Positions 54,996-64,000 of a stretch of DNA of 64,000 nucleotides are shown one piece after another. Made by a program: the position numbers and the translations under genes. This DNA is from an uncultured Bacteroidales bacterium (GTDB taxonomy: Bacteria > Bacteroidota > Bacteroidia > Bacteroidales > UBA932): contig CALVDE010000019.1 in NCBI GenBank assembly GCA_944326265.1, positions 18,607 to 82,606 of the forward strand, given 5' to 3'. A model generated the notes under the pieces. The model saw only the letters and a list, made by a program, of their open reading frames with translations. It was not told the DNA's origin and did not search any database. Numbering within the stretch: position 1 is the first letter of the stretch; each line of letters opens with the position of its first letter.

Positions 54996-54998
54996 GCT

Positions 54999-56540
54999 TT
55001 ATCCCAGAATCTGATCCACAAAGCGGCGGTCATTGCTCAGACGGGGCACCTTGTTCTGGCCTCCGGTCTTACCGCGCCCCTCCATCCAGCGGTAGAATGT
55101 TCCGGGAGGCACGGGGGTCAGCTCCAGTTCCGTCATCGTCACATCTCCGCTGCGCTTGGCCTCGTAATCCGAGTTACGGCGGCACAGAGCGGCATCCAGT
55201 TCATCCCGGAACTGCTGCAGCCTACGTGGATCCCGCGCCGCCTCCTGGCTTCCGGCCGAGAACTCCACCACCCACTGATGCGCCCCCTTGGCATGAGCCC
55301 CGTCCATGAAGACAGGTGCCACCGTGTAGTCGGTCACTTCCATTCCGCAGATGCGGCAGGCCTCCGAAAGAGCCTCCTCGGCGTTATGAATCATCAGTTC
55401 CTCGCCGAAAGCATTGATGTAGAGCTGCGTCCGTCCCGTGATGATAATCCTGTGCGGACAGAGGGTGGTGAACTCCACACAGTCCCCTATCAGATACCGC
55501 CAGAGCCCGCTGCCGGTGGTTATCACCATCGCGTATGTCACACCGGTACGCACCTCGTCCACCGTATAGACATCATCCGACTCCCCTGCCAGGACTTTGT
55601 CCAGAGAGCGCATCGGGATGAACTCGAAGAATACCCCGTTGTCCAGTGTCAGGACCATGCCCTTCTGCGACGGGTCGTCCTGCAGGGCGAAGTAGCCCTC
55701 CGAGGCATTGTAATTCTCCAGATAGTGCATCCTGTCCGAAGGAATAAGCCGGCGGTACTGCTCACGGTACGGCCCGAAACTGATGCCCCCGTGCATGAAA
55801 AGCTCGAGGTTGGGCCATATATCCGTCAGATATTGGGCATGGTTATACTCCAGCAGCCGCTCTATCATGATGAGGTTCCAGGACGGGACACCCGAGAAAT
55901 TGGTCACGTTCTGTTTCGAGCACACCCGGCAGATGCCCTCTATCTTCTGCCTGAAATCCGGCAGCATGGCTATGTCCCTCGACGGGGTGCGGACGATCTC
56001 TGCCACGGACGGGCTGTTGCTCAGCAGGATGGCCGACAGGTCTCCGTTCCTGGCCCCGCCGCCTGAGAGCTCGTCCACCCTGACACTGCCGCCGAGGGTA
56101 AGGGCCTTGCCGTTGAACAGACGCGAGTCGGGATAGCGGCGGATATATGTGGCCAGCATGGTCTTGAAGCCACGGTAGTGACAGCCGGAAAGATTGGCCG
56201 GAGTCACCGGAATGTACTTGCTCTTGTCCGAGCTCGTGCCGCTGGACTTGGCGAACCAGCGCACCTTCTGGTTCCACAGCACGTAGTCCTCACCCCGGCG
56301 CAGACGCTCAATGTATGGCGCGAAGCCGTCGTACTCCCGCACCGGCACCGCCCGCCGGTAATCCGCATATCCGCGTATCCGGTCGAAGCCGTGCTCCCGG
56401 CCGAAAGCCGTATCCCGGCCCGCCTCCAGCAACTGCCTGAAAACGTGTTCCTGTACCGCCCCGGGATGCTCGCACCCACGGTCAAAACTCCTGAGCAGCG
56501 GACTCAGCGCCGCCATCACTGTTCTGTTCAATACCGACAT
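54999..56540 (-). CDS. GH3-family adenylate-forming ligase
   Basis: A 513-residue protein of the GH3 auxin-responsive family, adenylating enzymes that in plants join amino acids to auxins or jasmonate; the bacterial role is unknown. Visible motifs: WFAKSSGTSSDKSKYIP (the ATP phosphate loop), ENYNASEGYFALQDD, and GDCVEFTTLCPHRIIITGRTQLYINAFGEEL (nucleotide binding with Asp and Arg). The ATG at 56540 gives MSVLNRTVMAALSPLLRSF; an upstream ATG in frame would add 23 residues overlapping the recO 3' end. It lies directly downstream of recO. Confidence 0.85.
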   Translation of the reverse strand: MSVLNRTVMAALSPLLRSFDRGCEHPGAVQEHVFRQLLEAGRDTAFGREHGFDRIRGYADYRRAVPVREYDGFAPYIERLRRGEDYVLWNQKVRWFAKSSGTSSDKSKYIPVTPANLSGCHYRGFKTMLATYIRRYPDSRLFNGKALTLGGSVRVDELSGGGARNGDLSAILLSNSPSVAEIVRTPSRDIAMLPDFRQKIEGICRVCSKQNVTNFSGVPSWNLIMIERLLEYNHAQYLTDIWPNLELFMHGGISFGPYREQYRRLIPSDRMHYLENYNASEGYFALQDDPSQKGMVLTLDNGVFFEFIPMRSLDKVLAGESDDVYTVDEVRTGVTYAMVITTGSGLWRYLIGDCVEFTTLCPHRIIITGRTQLYINAFGEELMIHNAEEALSEACRICGMEVTDYTVAPVFMDGAHAKGAHQWVVEFSAGSQEAARDPRRLQQFRDELDAALCRRNSDYEAKRSGDVTMTELELTPVPPGTFYRWMEGRGKTGGQNKVPRLSNDRRFVDQILG

Positions 56541-56592
56541 GACGCACTGTGTTTTTAAAACGTTGGCGAAGTTAGCGAGAATTCGGGAAAAA

Positions 56593-57273
56593 TCAACGGA
56601 TTTTCGCAATCTGATGCAGGACGGAGAGCGAACGCAGGTCGATACGGGAGCCGGTATGGTACTCCAGCCAGCGGATGACGGCCTCGATCAGTTCCTTCCG
56701 CTCCGCTCCGGTCATCGGCAGGGACAGCGCATCCTCGAAAGACGCTTCGTGAATAGAGCGGAGCCTGTCGGTCTGCTCCGGGGTAAACGGATTGAAATCC
56801 AAGTTAAACCCTCTCTCGAAAGGAAAGCCGAGAAATGCAGCGTACCGGTCCAGGAACCAAAGGTGGAAATTGGCCGGACTGCCCTCGACGGCCTCCAGCT
56901 TCAGGACCGCATCCTCCAGAAAGGCATACAGTTCCTCGTCCCGTTCGGAGTGCAGCAGAGTGCGGTAGAGCAGCTCGCTGATGAACATCGCTATGGATAT
57001 CTTGTCAAAATCCTCGCGGATGGAGTTGAGCCGATATTTAGGAGAAAATTCCCTGAGATAAGCCATACTCCCCTTAGAACTGCGGGATGTCTCATAATTA
57101 ACTATGCTGAGCGGATGCAGCAGCACCGTCCCGTGAGCTGAAGTACGGCTTCTGCTCCGTGAAGAACGGAATGCTCCTCTGAGAATAAAGCTCACGCGCC
57201 CCTCCTCCTGAGTATAGCCGTGGACTATCAGGGAAGTATCTCCGTACTTGAGAGTATGAAGGACAATCATCAT
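56593..57273 (-). CDS. recO: DNA repair protein RecO
   Basis: A 226-residue RecO, loading RecA with RecF and RecR at single-strand gaps. The N-terminal OB fold is MMIVLHTLKYGDTSLIVHGYTQEEGRVSFILRG with the basic patch RSSRSRSRTSAHG (ssDNA binding). The C-terminal domain is helical without the four zinc cysteines of many RecOs, which I recall being common in Bacteroidetes. The ATG at 57273 overlaps the rdgB stop (ATGA), so rdgB and recO are coupled; a second ATG follows directly. Confidence 0.9.
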   Translation of the reverse strand: MMIVLHTLKYGDTSLIVHGYTQEEGRVSFILRGAFRSSRSRSRTSAHGTVLLHPLSIVNYETSRSSKGSMAYLREFSPKYRLNSIREDFDKISIAMFISELLYRTLLHSERDEELYAFLEDAVLKLEAVEGSPANFHLWFLDRYAAFLGFPFERGFNLDFNPFTPEQTDRLRSIHEASFEDALSLPMTGAERKELIEAVIRWLEYHTGSRIDLRSLSVLHQIAKIR

Positions 57274-57893
57274 CGCCCGCCGCCGGTCAGATGCTCCCTC
57301 CGCATCCACTCCGCGAACTGCCTCATGGCCTCGCCGCGGTGGGAAATGGCATTTTTCTGCTCATGGGTGAGCTCGGCGAAAGTCTTCTGAAGACCGTATT
57401 TTTCCGGAAAGAATACCGGGTCATAGCCGAAGCCGTCCTTTCCGGAGGGAGCAGCGGCTATCTCCCCCTCTACCCTGCCCTCGAACAGTTCGTGTCCCTT
57501 GCCGCTGACGTATACCACCACACAGCGGAAACGGGCGGTACGCTGTCTCTTGCCGTCCTTCTCTGCAGGCACGTCTTTCAATTCGGAGAGGAGCTTGCGG
57601 ACATTGTCCTCAGCCTTCTTCCCCGGACCGGCATAGCGGGCCGAGAGCACCCCGGGAGCCCCGTCGAGAGCGTCCACAAAGAGTCCCGTATCATCCGAAA
57701 AACACGGCAGACCTGTCTTCTTATAGACGTACTCCGCCTTCTGTAGCGCATTGCCCTCCAGAGTATCCGAAGTCTCCGGTATGTCCTCAGTAATACCAAG
57801 TTCCGCCGGAGTCCTCAACACGAACTCCGGACCCAGAATCTGTGCGGCCTCCTCGACCTTGTGCCTGTTGCCCGTTGCAAAAACTATTTCCAT
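57270..57893 (-). CDS. rdgB: XTP/dITP pyrophosphatase (HAM1/RdgB)
   Basis: A 207-residue nucleotide house-cleaning enzyme hydrolysing XTP, ITP and dITP to monophosphates. MEIVFATGNRHKVEEAAQIL is the family start, and FSDDTGLFVDALDGAPGVLSARYAG and DGFGYDPVFFPEKYGLQKTFAELTHEQKNAISHRGEA carry the metal- and base-binding residues. A minus-strand TAAGTTTG box at 57898-57905 would place the transcription start at or beyond the first codon, so the mRNA may be leaderless. It is co-transcribed with recO. Confidence 0.95.
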   Translation of the reverse strand: MEIVFATGNRHKVEEAAQILGPEFVLRTPAELGITEDIPETSDTLEGNALQKAEYVYKKTGLPCFSDDTGLFVDALDGAPGVLSARYAGPGKKAEDNVRKLLSELKDVPAEKDGKRQRTARFRCVVVYVSGKGHELFEGRVEGEIAAAPSGKDGFGYDPVFFPEKYGLQKTFAELTHEQKNAISHRGEAMRQFAEWMRREHLTGGGR

Positions 57894-58064
57894 GCCGCAA
57901 ACTTACATATAAATCGGCAATGGTAAGCTGTGAAGCGGGGTCTTTTTACAATTGCCACATACTCAGATTGTTCCATATTATGCGTGTTCTTTTGACGGTC
58001 TCGGAGCAACCCAGCAGCGACACAACTTAACTACAATCGCTTGATTATCTTTAATTTACGATTT

Positions 58065-59066
58065 TCAGGTGCTCTTGTGCTTACCGTTAACTGAAGGATG
58101 CCGGCCTTCGGAGAGGACTACGGCGGTGACGGCGATGATGATCAGGATGATGCCGGCGGCGGTGCGGAGGGTGAAGGCCTCGGAGAGGGCCAGAACGCCT
58201 ATGACCACGGCGGTGAGGGGTTCGAGGGCACCGAGGATGGCGCTGAGGGTGGGGCCGATGCGCTTGATGGCCGCTACAAGGGTAATGTTGGAGACGGCGG
58301 TGCCGAGCAGTGCGATGCCGAGGATATTGGCCCAGAGGAAGCCGTCGGTGAGGGGCACCCAGCGGACTCCGCCGGAGAGCATACCGATGAGGGTAAAGCA
58401 GACGGCACCGAAGCCCATGACGTAAACGGTCAGGGGGAGGGTCGGCATGTTCTGGACGGCTGTCTTGCGCACGCCGACGATATAAGTGCCATAGGCAATG
58501 ACGGAGAGTGCGGCCCAGAGAATGCCGGCGGTGACATTGCCGTCCTCAAGCCGGATGTCGCCTCCTGCCAGAAAGCCGGCTCCGACCAGGGATAGGATGA
58601 TGGCACCGATCTTGACCCAGGAGCGGGGTTCGTGGAAGACCGTCATCATGACGGCGGCTACGAAGAGCGGGTACATGAAGTGAATCGTAGAGGCGACTCC
58701 GCTGGCGATGTTCTCGTAGGCTATCAGCAGGCTGATGGCTGTCAGGGCACAGAAGAAGCTGACGGTCAGCAGCGGAAGCCAGGCGTCCTTCGGGACGCGG
58801 AAGGACTTGCGCATGAGCAGGCCCACAGCCAGCAGCACAATGGTAGCCACGCCCCAGCGGTAGGCGAGCACCTCGAATGGCGAGAAGCCCGCGTCCATGA
58901 GGGTGACTGAGAAAAACGGCACGAAGCCGAATGTCAGGGAAGAGATGGCGGCGAGGATGATGCCGCCGGTCTTACTTGCTGCGTTTACGGGTTCTGCGGG
59001 CTGCGGGTTTTGCAAGAGCCGGCTGTCCAGGCTCTGCAGCGGGCTGAGATGCTGACTGTGGTTCAT
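58065..59066 (-). CDS. EamA-family (DMT) permease
   Basis: A 333-residue transporter with ten predicted helices in two EamA repeats: first about 35-170 (GGIILAAISSLTFGFVPFF; ALTAISLLIAYENIASGVASTIHFMYPLFVA), second about 185-325 (AGILWAALSVIAYGTYIVGVRK; IKRIGPTLSAILGALEPLTAVVIGVLAL). Substrates of such drug/metabolite transporters are unknown, possibly amino acids or nucleosides. The first ATG (59066) lies 95 bases inside the 3' end of rnr; the first 32 residues are not helical and no other ATG precedes helix 1, so either the overlap is real or a non-ATG start near the rnr stop is used. Confidence 0.85.
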   Translation of the reverse strand: MNHSQHLSPLQSLDSRLLQNPQPAEPVNAASKTGGIILAAISSLTFGFVPFFSVTLMDAGFSPFEVLAYRWGVATIVLLAVGLLMRKSFRVPKDAWLPLLTVSFFCALTAISLLIAYENIASGVASTIHFMYPLFVAAVMMTVFHEPRSWVKIGAIILSLVGAGFLAGGDIRLEDGNVTAGILWAALSVIAYGTYIVGVRKTAVQNMPTLPLTVYVMGFGAVCFTLIGMLSGGVRWVPLTDGFLWANILGIALLGTAVSNITLVAAIKRIGPTLSAILGALEPLTAVVIGVLALSEAFTLRTAAGIILIIIAVTAVVLSEGRHPSVNGKHKST

Positions 59067-61359
59067 TGCTTTGACTCAGACTTTTATCGTCTTCCATTTC
59101 TACCAATTCATAATCGATAATCTTCTGTTCGAGGGAGGCGCGTACCACCCGGATCCAGACCTTGTCGCCCATTGTGAAGCGGCGGCCACGGGAACGGCCC
59201 ACGATGGAGTAGGTCTCCTCGTCGAACTGGTAGAAGTCGCCGGGGATATCCCTGACGGGCACCATGCCCTCCACCTTGTCCGGCTCGGTCTCCACGTAGA
59301 GACCCCACTCGGTCAGGCCCGAGACGGTGCCGGGGAATATCTGGCCGACCTTGTCCTGCATATACTCGCAGAGCTTGTACTTGATGCTGGAACGCTCGGC
59401 CTCGGTGGCTATCTGCTCGCGCTGGGAGGCGTACTGGCAGCAGGTCTCATAGTATTCTTTGTTCTGGGACTCTACTCCGGCCAGATACATGGCCAGCAGG
59501 CGGTGCACCATCATGTCTGGATAACGCCTGATGGGTGAGGTAAAGTGCGTGTAATACTTGAACGCCAGACCGTAATGGCCGACGTTGTCGGTGGTATAGT
59601 GAGCCCGGGCCATGGAGCGTAGGGCCATCATCACTACAGCCTCCTCCTCGGGACGGCCCTTGACGGTGCCTAATAGGTTGTTGATGCGCTGGGCTACGTT
59701 CTTGCCCTTGATCTCCTTGACCTTGACTCCCTGAGGGAACTGTTTCGGCTCTTCTTTCTGACCGTCCTCCTTAGCCCCGGTCTCAGCCGGGAAATCGTAG
59801 CCGAAGAGGCGGACGAACTTGCGGAGCACTCCGAGCTTCTCCTCGTTGGGATCCTCATGGACGCGGTAGACGAAGGTCTTGGCATTTTTGCTCTTGGGCA
59901 CCTTGCCCACATACTCCGCCACAGAGCGGTTGGCCAGCAGCATGAACTCCTCGATGAGCCAGTTGGCCTCCTTGGATATCTTCTCGTAGACCCTTATCGG
60001 CTTGCCTGTCTCGTCGACCTCGACCTTCATCTCGGGCCGCTCGAAGGCGATGGCTCCGGCGGCGAAGCGTTTCTTCCTCAGGACAGAGGCTATCTTGTGC
60101 AGGGCAGTGATCTCCTTGGCGAGCGGGCCGTTGCCGGTCTCGATGACGGCCTGGGCCTCATCGTAGTTGAAGCGGTAGTCGGACTTGATGACGGTGCGGC
60201 CGAACCAGCTCTTCTTGACCACTCCTGCAGGTGTGATGTCAAATACTGCCGAGAAGCAGAGCTTTTCCTCGCCCGGCCTCAGGGAGCACAGGTTGTTCGA
60301 GAGCTTCTCGGGGAGCATGGGCACTGTGCGGTCCACCAAGTAGACAGAGGTGCCGCGCTCGTAGGCGCACTTGTCGATGATGGAGCCGGGGGTCACATAG
60401 TGGGTCACGTCGGCGATATGCACTCCGACCTCTATGTTGCCGTCCTCGAGCTCGCGGTACGAGAGGGCATCGTCGAAGTCCTTGGCGTCGGCAGGGTCAA
60501 TAGTGAAGGTGGTCACCTTGCGGAAGTCCCTGCGCTCGGCTATGTCCTTGGGGGTTATCTTGTCGGGCACGGCCTCGGCTGCGGCCTCCACCTCGGGCTC
60601 GAAGCGGTAGGGCAGACCGTACTCGGCCAGGATGGCGTGCATCTCGGTGTCGTTGGCACCAGGCTCGCCCAGTACGTCTATGATACGGCCTGTCGGAGCC
60701 GGAGCCTTCCTCGGCCAGTCGGTCACGATGACGGCGGCCTTCAGCCCCGACACATCGCCGGGTTTCCAGGTCCGCTGAGGGACTTTCCGGTCGCTGGATT
60801 CTCCGTTCTCGGGCTCTGCTCCGGCACCGTCCTTACTATTGATGCCGTCGAGTATCCCGCCCTTGCCGAACCAGCGGTCTATCTCCTTGATAGGTATGCT
60901 GATATCGTATGGCATATTGCGGCTCTCCATGATCAGCCAGGCCTCGCCGCGGGATATCTGCAGCACTCCGATATGAGGCTTGGAGGATCGCTCAAGCACA
61001 GTGATTATCTCGCCCTCGATACGCTTGGGCTTGCCGTCGGCACCGATGCCCTTGGCCTTGGTTGTAAGCACCTTGACTATATCGCCGTTGAGAGCACCGC
61101 GCATCTTGTGCTGAGGCACGAACACATCATTGTCCCTGTCCGGCACCTCCACGAAGCCGTAGCCGTCGCGGGTCATGCTCACAGTACCGGTCAGCTCCTC
61201 CTTGTTGAAATGCTCCTTCTTTCCTTTGGATTTCCTCTTGCCGCCCGAACGCTCCTTCCTCTTGAGATTCAGCTCCTTCTGCATTGCCTTCTGGTCAGGC
61301 GTCTGATTCTTCCCGTGCTTTCCACGCGTACGGGAAGAGGGTCTTTTCTTTCTTGTCAT
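58972..61359 (-). CDS. rnr: Ribonuclease R
   Basis: A 795-residue 3'-to-5' exoribonuclease of the RNB family that degrades structured RNA. A basic N-terminus (about 1-50) leads to cold-shock OB folds (ELTGTVSMTRDGYGFVEVPDRDNDVFVP), then the RNB catalytic domain with IDPADAKDFDDALSYRELEDG (Asp ligands, about 305-325) and PIRRYPDMMVHRLLA. The S1 domain (FPGTVSGLTEWGLYVETEPDKVEGMVPVRDIPG) precedes a Gln/Ser/Ala tail ending in RRTRKRSK. Its last 95 bases also encode the start of the EamA transporter. A TATCTTTG box is 24 bases upstream. Confidence 0.96.
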   Translation of the reverse strand: MTRKKRPSSRTRGKHGKNQTPDQKAMQKELNLKRKERSGGKRKSKGKKEHFNKEELTGTVSMTRDGYGFVEVPDRDNDVFVPQHKMRGALNGDIVKVLTTKAKGIGADGKPKRIEGEIITVLERSSKPHIGVLQISRGEAWLIMESRNMPYDISIPIKEIDRWFGKGGILDGINSKDGAGAEPENGESSDRKVPQRTWKPGDVSGLKAAVIVTDWPRKAPAPTGRIIDVLGEPGANDTEMHAILAEYGLPYRFEPEVEAAAEAVPDKITPKDIAERRDFRKVTTFTIDPADAKDFDDALSYRELEDGNIEVGVHIADVTHYVTPGSIIDKCAYERGTSVYLVDRTVPMLPEKLSNNLCSLRPGEEKLCFSAVFDITPAGVVKKSWFGRTVIKSDYRFNYDEAQAVIETGNGPLAKEITALHKIASVLRKKRFAAGAIAFERPEMKVEVDETGKPIRVYEKISKEANWLIEEFMLLANRSVAEYVGKVPKSKNAKTFVYRVHEDPNEEKLGVLRKFVRLFGYDFPAETGAKEDGQKEEPKQFPQGVKVKEIKGKNVAQRINNLLGTVKGRPEEEAVVMMALRSMARAHYTTDNVGHYGLAFKYYTHFTSPIRRYPDMMVHRLLAMYLAGVESQNKEYYETCCQYASQREQIATEAERSSIKYKLCEYMQDKVGQIFPGTVSGLTEWGLYVETEPDKVEGMVPVRDIPGDFYQFDEETYSIVGRSRGRRFTMGDKVWIRVVRASLEQKIIDYELVEMEDDKSLSQSNEPQSASQPAAEPGQPALAKPAARRTRKRSK

Positions 61360-61382
61360 ATACTCTATTCTGTTATCAGAGG

Positions 61383-61390
61383 CAAAGATA
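61383..61390 (-). promoter_or_regulatory. -7 box TATCTTTG for rnr
   Basis: TATCTTTG on the minus strand, 24 bases before the rnr ATG, in the 91-bp gap after the ABC permease. Confidence 0.5.
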
Positions 61391-61450
61391 AGAAGAATCG
61401 TGCTTGTTTGAGCCTTTTATGACAAATAGATACATCCACCCTCCATCCGC

Positions 61451-63768
61451 TCAGTCCTTTCTCAAAGCCAGCACCGGATTGGTGTTCATCAGCTGCACGG
61501 CCCGGTATGAGACCCCCACGATGAGCAGGGCCAGCAGGTATATCCACCAGTGGTTGTCAATGCGGTAGGAGTAGGTCTGCAGCCAGCGTCCGGTGTAGGT
61601 GTAAATCAGAGGAGTGGCAATGACCGCGGCAATCAGCGAGGCCGACAGGAAGCTGGCGAGGGTATGGGTGTAGATTTCCAGCCGGGGGCAGCCCATAATC
61701 TTGCGGATGGCGGTGCTCTTGGCCCTCTGACGGGCGTAGTAGGTGCTCATGGCGACCATGGCCATGACCGTCAGGACGATGGTCAGCAGGGCGAAAAGGC
61801 TGGTGAGCCTGAGGCTGCGGTCCTCCGAAGCATAGGCCCTGCGGTAGATCTCCTCGTAGGTCCTCACCGTGACATCCAGTTCCGGTTTCTCAGCAGCGTA
61901 CAGCTCCTGTATAGCACGCACCGCGTCGGCCGGGTCGCCGTTGACCTTGACCACTAAGGACATGAGATTCCCGATGTATTCAGACTGAACAGGCTGTACC
62001 GTCCAGATCAGCAGGTCATTACCGGCGGAATTGGCATTGCCCAGCAAGAGGTCGTCGATGATGCCGCAGACCCTGATTGCCCCGTTGTCAAACTCGAACT
62101 GAGTCATGTCCAGACCATATCCTAAAGCAGCGGCGGCCCTGCGGGTAAAATAGCTGGTATTCGGCAGAGGGTCGGAGTTCTGACTGAGAACCTTCACTCC
62201 TAAAAGACGCAGCGCCGTAGTATCGCCGCCATACATCACTATGTTGTATCGGTTCCCGTCTATCTGCACTCCCCAGTAAAACCTCCTATTCCCGGCCGGA
62301 CAGCCCTGCACCCATCCGGCATCTGCCACGCACGGCAGGGATTTGAGCCGGTCCTTGAGAAAATCGTCCGGATCCTGAGTGTTGGAGACGGTCACATCCA
62401 CCAGGGAATCCCGGGTATAGCCCATGGGCCTCTCCACCATGTGGCGCAGCTGCAGGAACATGGCAATGGCTATTGCGACGGCCCCGATGGCTGCTGTATT
62501 CTGGACAACGAGGAAAATCCTTCCGAGCACCATCCTGCCGGTCCGTGTAAACTCGCCCCTGACTATGTCGATCGGCCTGTAGCGGGAAACCATCAGGGCC
62601 GGGATGATACCGGCAATGACAGACAGCAGCACGATGACTCCAGTCCATAGAGCGGCGGTGCCCCAGGTCAGGGACGACAGCGGACTGTAATTTTTCCCGA
62701 TAAGGGCACTGAACATAGGGGCGGCGGCCTCAGCCAGGACAAATCCGAGGACGAACGATACGGCCGTCACGACAAAGGACTCCCCGATGTAGCGGAGGAT
62801 GACACCCCCGCGGGAGGAACCTATCAGCCTGCGCGTCGCCATCTCCTTGACCCTGAATCCCACCTGGGCAGTGGTCAGCGAGATGTAGTTGAGCAGGGCG
62901 AATACCAGCAGCAGCACTCCGGCGGCGGTGACCAGCCGCAGCATGTCCCGGTTGACAATATTCTCGAAAAAGGCGCGGGAGGTGGCTCCTGCCCCGTAGT
63001 GTATCTTCTTGAACGGCACGAGATTGTACTCCGTACAGACGCCTGAGATGTACAACTCGTCGCTCTCCTTCAGGATGCCGAGGATTTCCCGGCCTATCCA
63101 GCTCACGTCAGCACCTTCCCGGACCTTGTAGAAAGTCACCGTAGAACCGTAGCCGTTGCGCGTCAGATGAGGCAGGAACCTCTCCAGCATATCCAGGCGG
63201 TAGATATCATGTCGCACCCGGGCAGCACGGTCCGCTCCATATCCTCGAACACTCCCGTTATGGTCAGCGTAGTCTTCCCGTCCCCGGCCGTTATGTCAAT
63301 GCCGTTGCCCACCGCATTGCCCCCGGGGAAATATGTATTCGCAAACGATTGCGAGACAATAACCGAGCCCACAGCCTCCAGAGCCCCTTTCCGGTCACCT
63401 GCCGCCATAGGAAGCGGGATGAGCGACAGGAAATTGGAGTCCACGCATAGGGCATTCTGCACCATGGTCCTGTCCCCGACCGACACACTCAGGTCCCACC
63501 CGTTGACGGACATGGTGCCGACTGTCCTGCAGACAGCCTCGATATCCGGATAGCGGCCCTCCACAGCCCCTTTGACAGTACCGCTGAGACTGAAGAGCTC
63601 CGCATCCGAGCCGACATAGACATCGTCACCGACAAACGTGTCGTAGCCGCGCTCCTGAGTCACGTACGTGCCTACGAAGATAATGAATGCCAGGGCTATG
63701 GCCATGCCGGCCACCTCTATCACCGTATAGAGCCTGTTGCGGGATACGAATCGGAGAAAGGATTTCAT
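61451..63768 (-). pseudogene. MacB/FtsX-type ABC permease, frameshifted
   Basis: Two frames give one permease of about 770 residues. The first (ATG at 63768) has a membrane helix (YTVIEVAGMAIALAFIIFVGTYVT) and the start of the MacB periplasmic domain (SVIVSQSFANTYFPGGNAVGNGIDI), to ERTVLPGCD. It then drifts into unrelated residues and stops at 63163. The second frame, open from 63217, continues as IYRLDMLERFLPHL, followed by the remaining MacB-type domains and two FtsX membrane blocks (about 230 and 470 residues in), ending ALRKD at 61451. One base appears missing near 63205-63215. Without repair the protein lacks most of its membrane domain. It could also be a sequence error. No ATPase or adaptor gene is in view. 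Confidence 0.8.
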
Positions 63769-64000
63769 ATTGTCTTGTTTTAACAGGTTTCTGCGATAAA
63801 TTTACATCAAAAATTATACCTCACTCAGTAAGCACCTGTATTACATATATTTAATCAATTCTCAAGAACATTGTATTGTATAACTTTCATACAGCAAGTG
63901 TCTAATTTTTTCATCCTGATCCTGACACCTTCGGAAGGTGGGAAGGGGCGGATGGAAACGAAAACGCGGGCACAGACGCTACAGAGGGTCCCGGGCGATT
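63769..64000. other. Right-edge non-coding stretch
   Basis: No gene is visible. It is AT-rich to about 63910, then holds CACCTTCGGAAGG, copy 2 of the intergenic motif found at 2625-2647. A neighbouring gene may begin beyond the window. Confidence 0.5.
63926..63948. repeat. Intergenic motif CCCACCTTCGGAA, copy 2 (minus strand)
   Basis: The minus strand carries the same CCCACCTTCGGAA core as 2625-2647, with about 20 of 23 positions alike. Here ACCTTC and GAAGGT also form a small palindrome around CGG. Confidence 0.35.

Noticed and set aside
1..64000. CRISPR array or prophage
   Set aside because: No spaced direct repeats of suitable length and no integrase, capsid or terminase genes were seen.

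Overview
The window reads as chromosome from a GC-rich, gut-type Bacteroidales bacterium; the genus is not certain from sequence alone. Evidence for this: lipoproteins with BACON-type and Big_2 domains, very weak Shine-Dalgarno signals, and many promoters with the Bacteroidetes -7 element TAnnTTTG (usually TATCTTTG, TAACTTTG or TAATTTTG), several with a -33 TTG or TTTG 18-19 bases upstream. There is also a class III fructose-bisphosphatase, membrane-tethered TPR/HTH regulators, and an rpsL-rpsG-fusA-rpsJ cluster. Most genes are housekeeping; no rRNA genes or CRISPR arrays were seen, and there is one tRNA.

Layout. 1-2.5 kb: two surface lipoproteins separated by a long imperfect palindrome. 2.7-10.5 kb: ferritin, a GH29 fucosidase lipoprotein, and a complete adaptor-permease-outer-membrane-factor RND efflux operon with a 7-bp inverted repeat upstream. 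10.6-17.6 kb: a one-chain fusion of 5-formyl-THF cyclo-ligase with a nitronate monooxygenase-like domain, QueH, a RelE/ParE-type toxin-antitoxin pair, a zinc metallopeptidase lipoprotein, a ParD with a truncated ParE, and an AAA-ATPase/PD-(D/E)XK protein. 17.7-31 kb: P5C dehydrogenase, an outer-membrane barrel, tRNA-CAT, rpsJ-fusA-rpsG-rpsL, a Big_2 lipoprotein broken by an in-frame TGA, another lipoprotein, ornithine aminotransferase, a CtlX-like hydrolase and a membrane-bound AraC-type regulator.

31-40 kb: YchF, a YidE-type transporter, class III FBPase, DnaE, then a MntA/HepT toxin-antitoxin pair. 40-52.9 kb: a U32-family protein, polyprenyl diphosphate synthase, RsgA, a MATE transporter, a complete type III restriction-modification system of lower GC, a C-terminal processing protease and a CobW-family metallochaperone. 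52.9-64 kb: a TPR/HTH regulator, GH3-family ligase, RecO, RdgB, an EamA transporter overlapping RNase R, and a frameshifted MacB-type ABC permease.

Together, CtlX, RocD and P5C dehydrogenase could carry citrulline or arginine-derived ornithine to glutamate. Mobile or conflict-type genes sit in three patches (12.8-17.6, 39.6-40.3 and 45-50 kb), two of them with decay or composition shifts. I found no convincing wholly new multi-gene system. The most unusual items are the cyclo-ligase/monooxygenase fusion, the palindromic intergenic elements, the W-to-TGA lipoprotein, the 95-bp rnr/EamA overlap, and rpsJ sitting apart from the rest of the S10 cluster.
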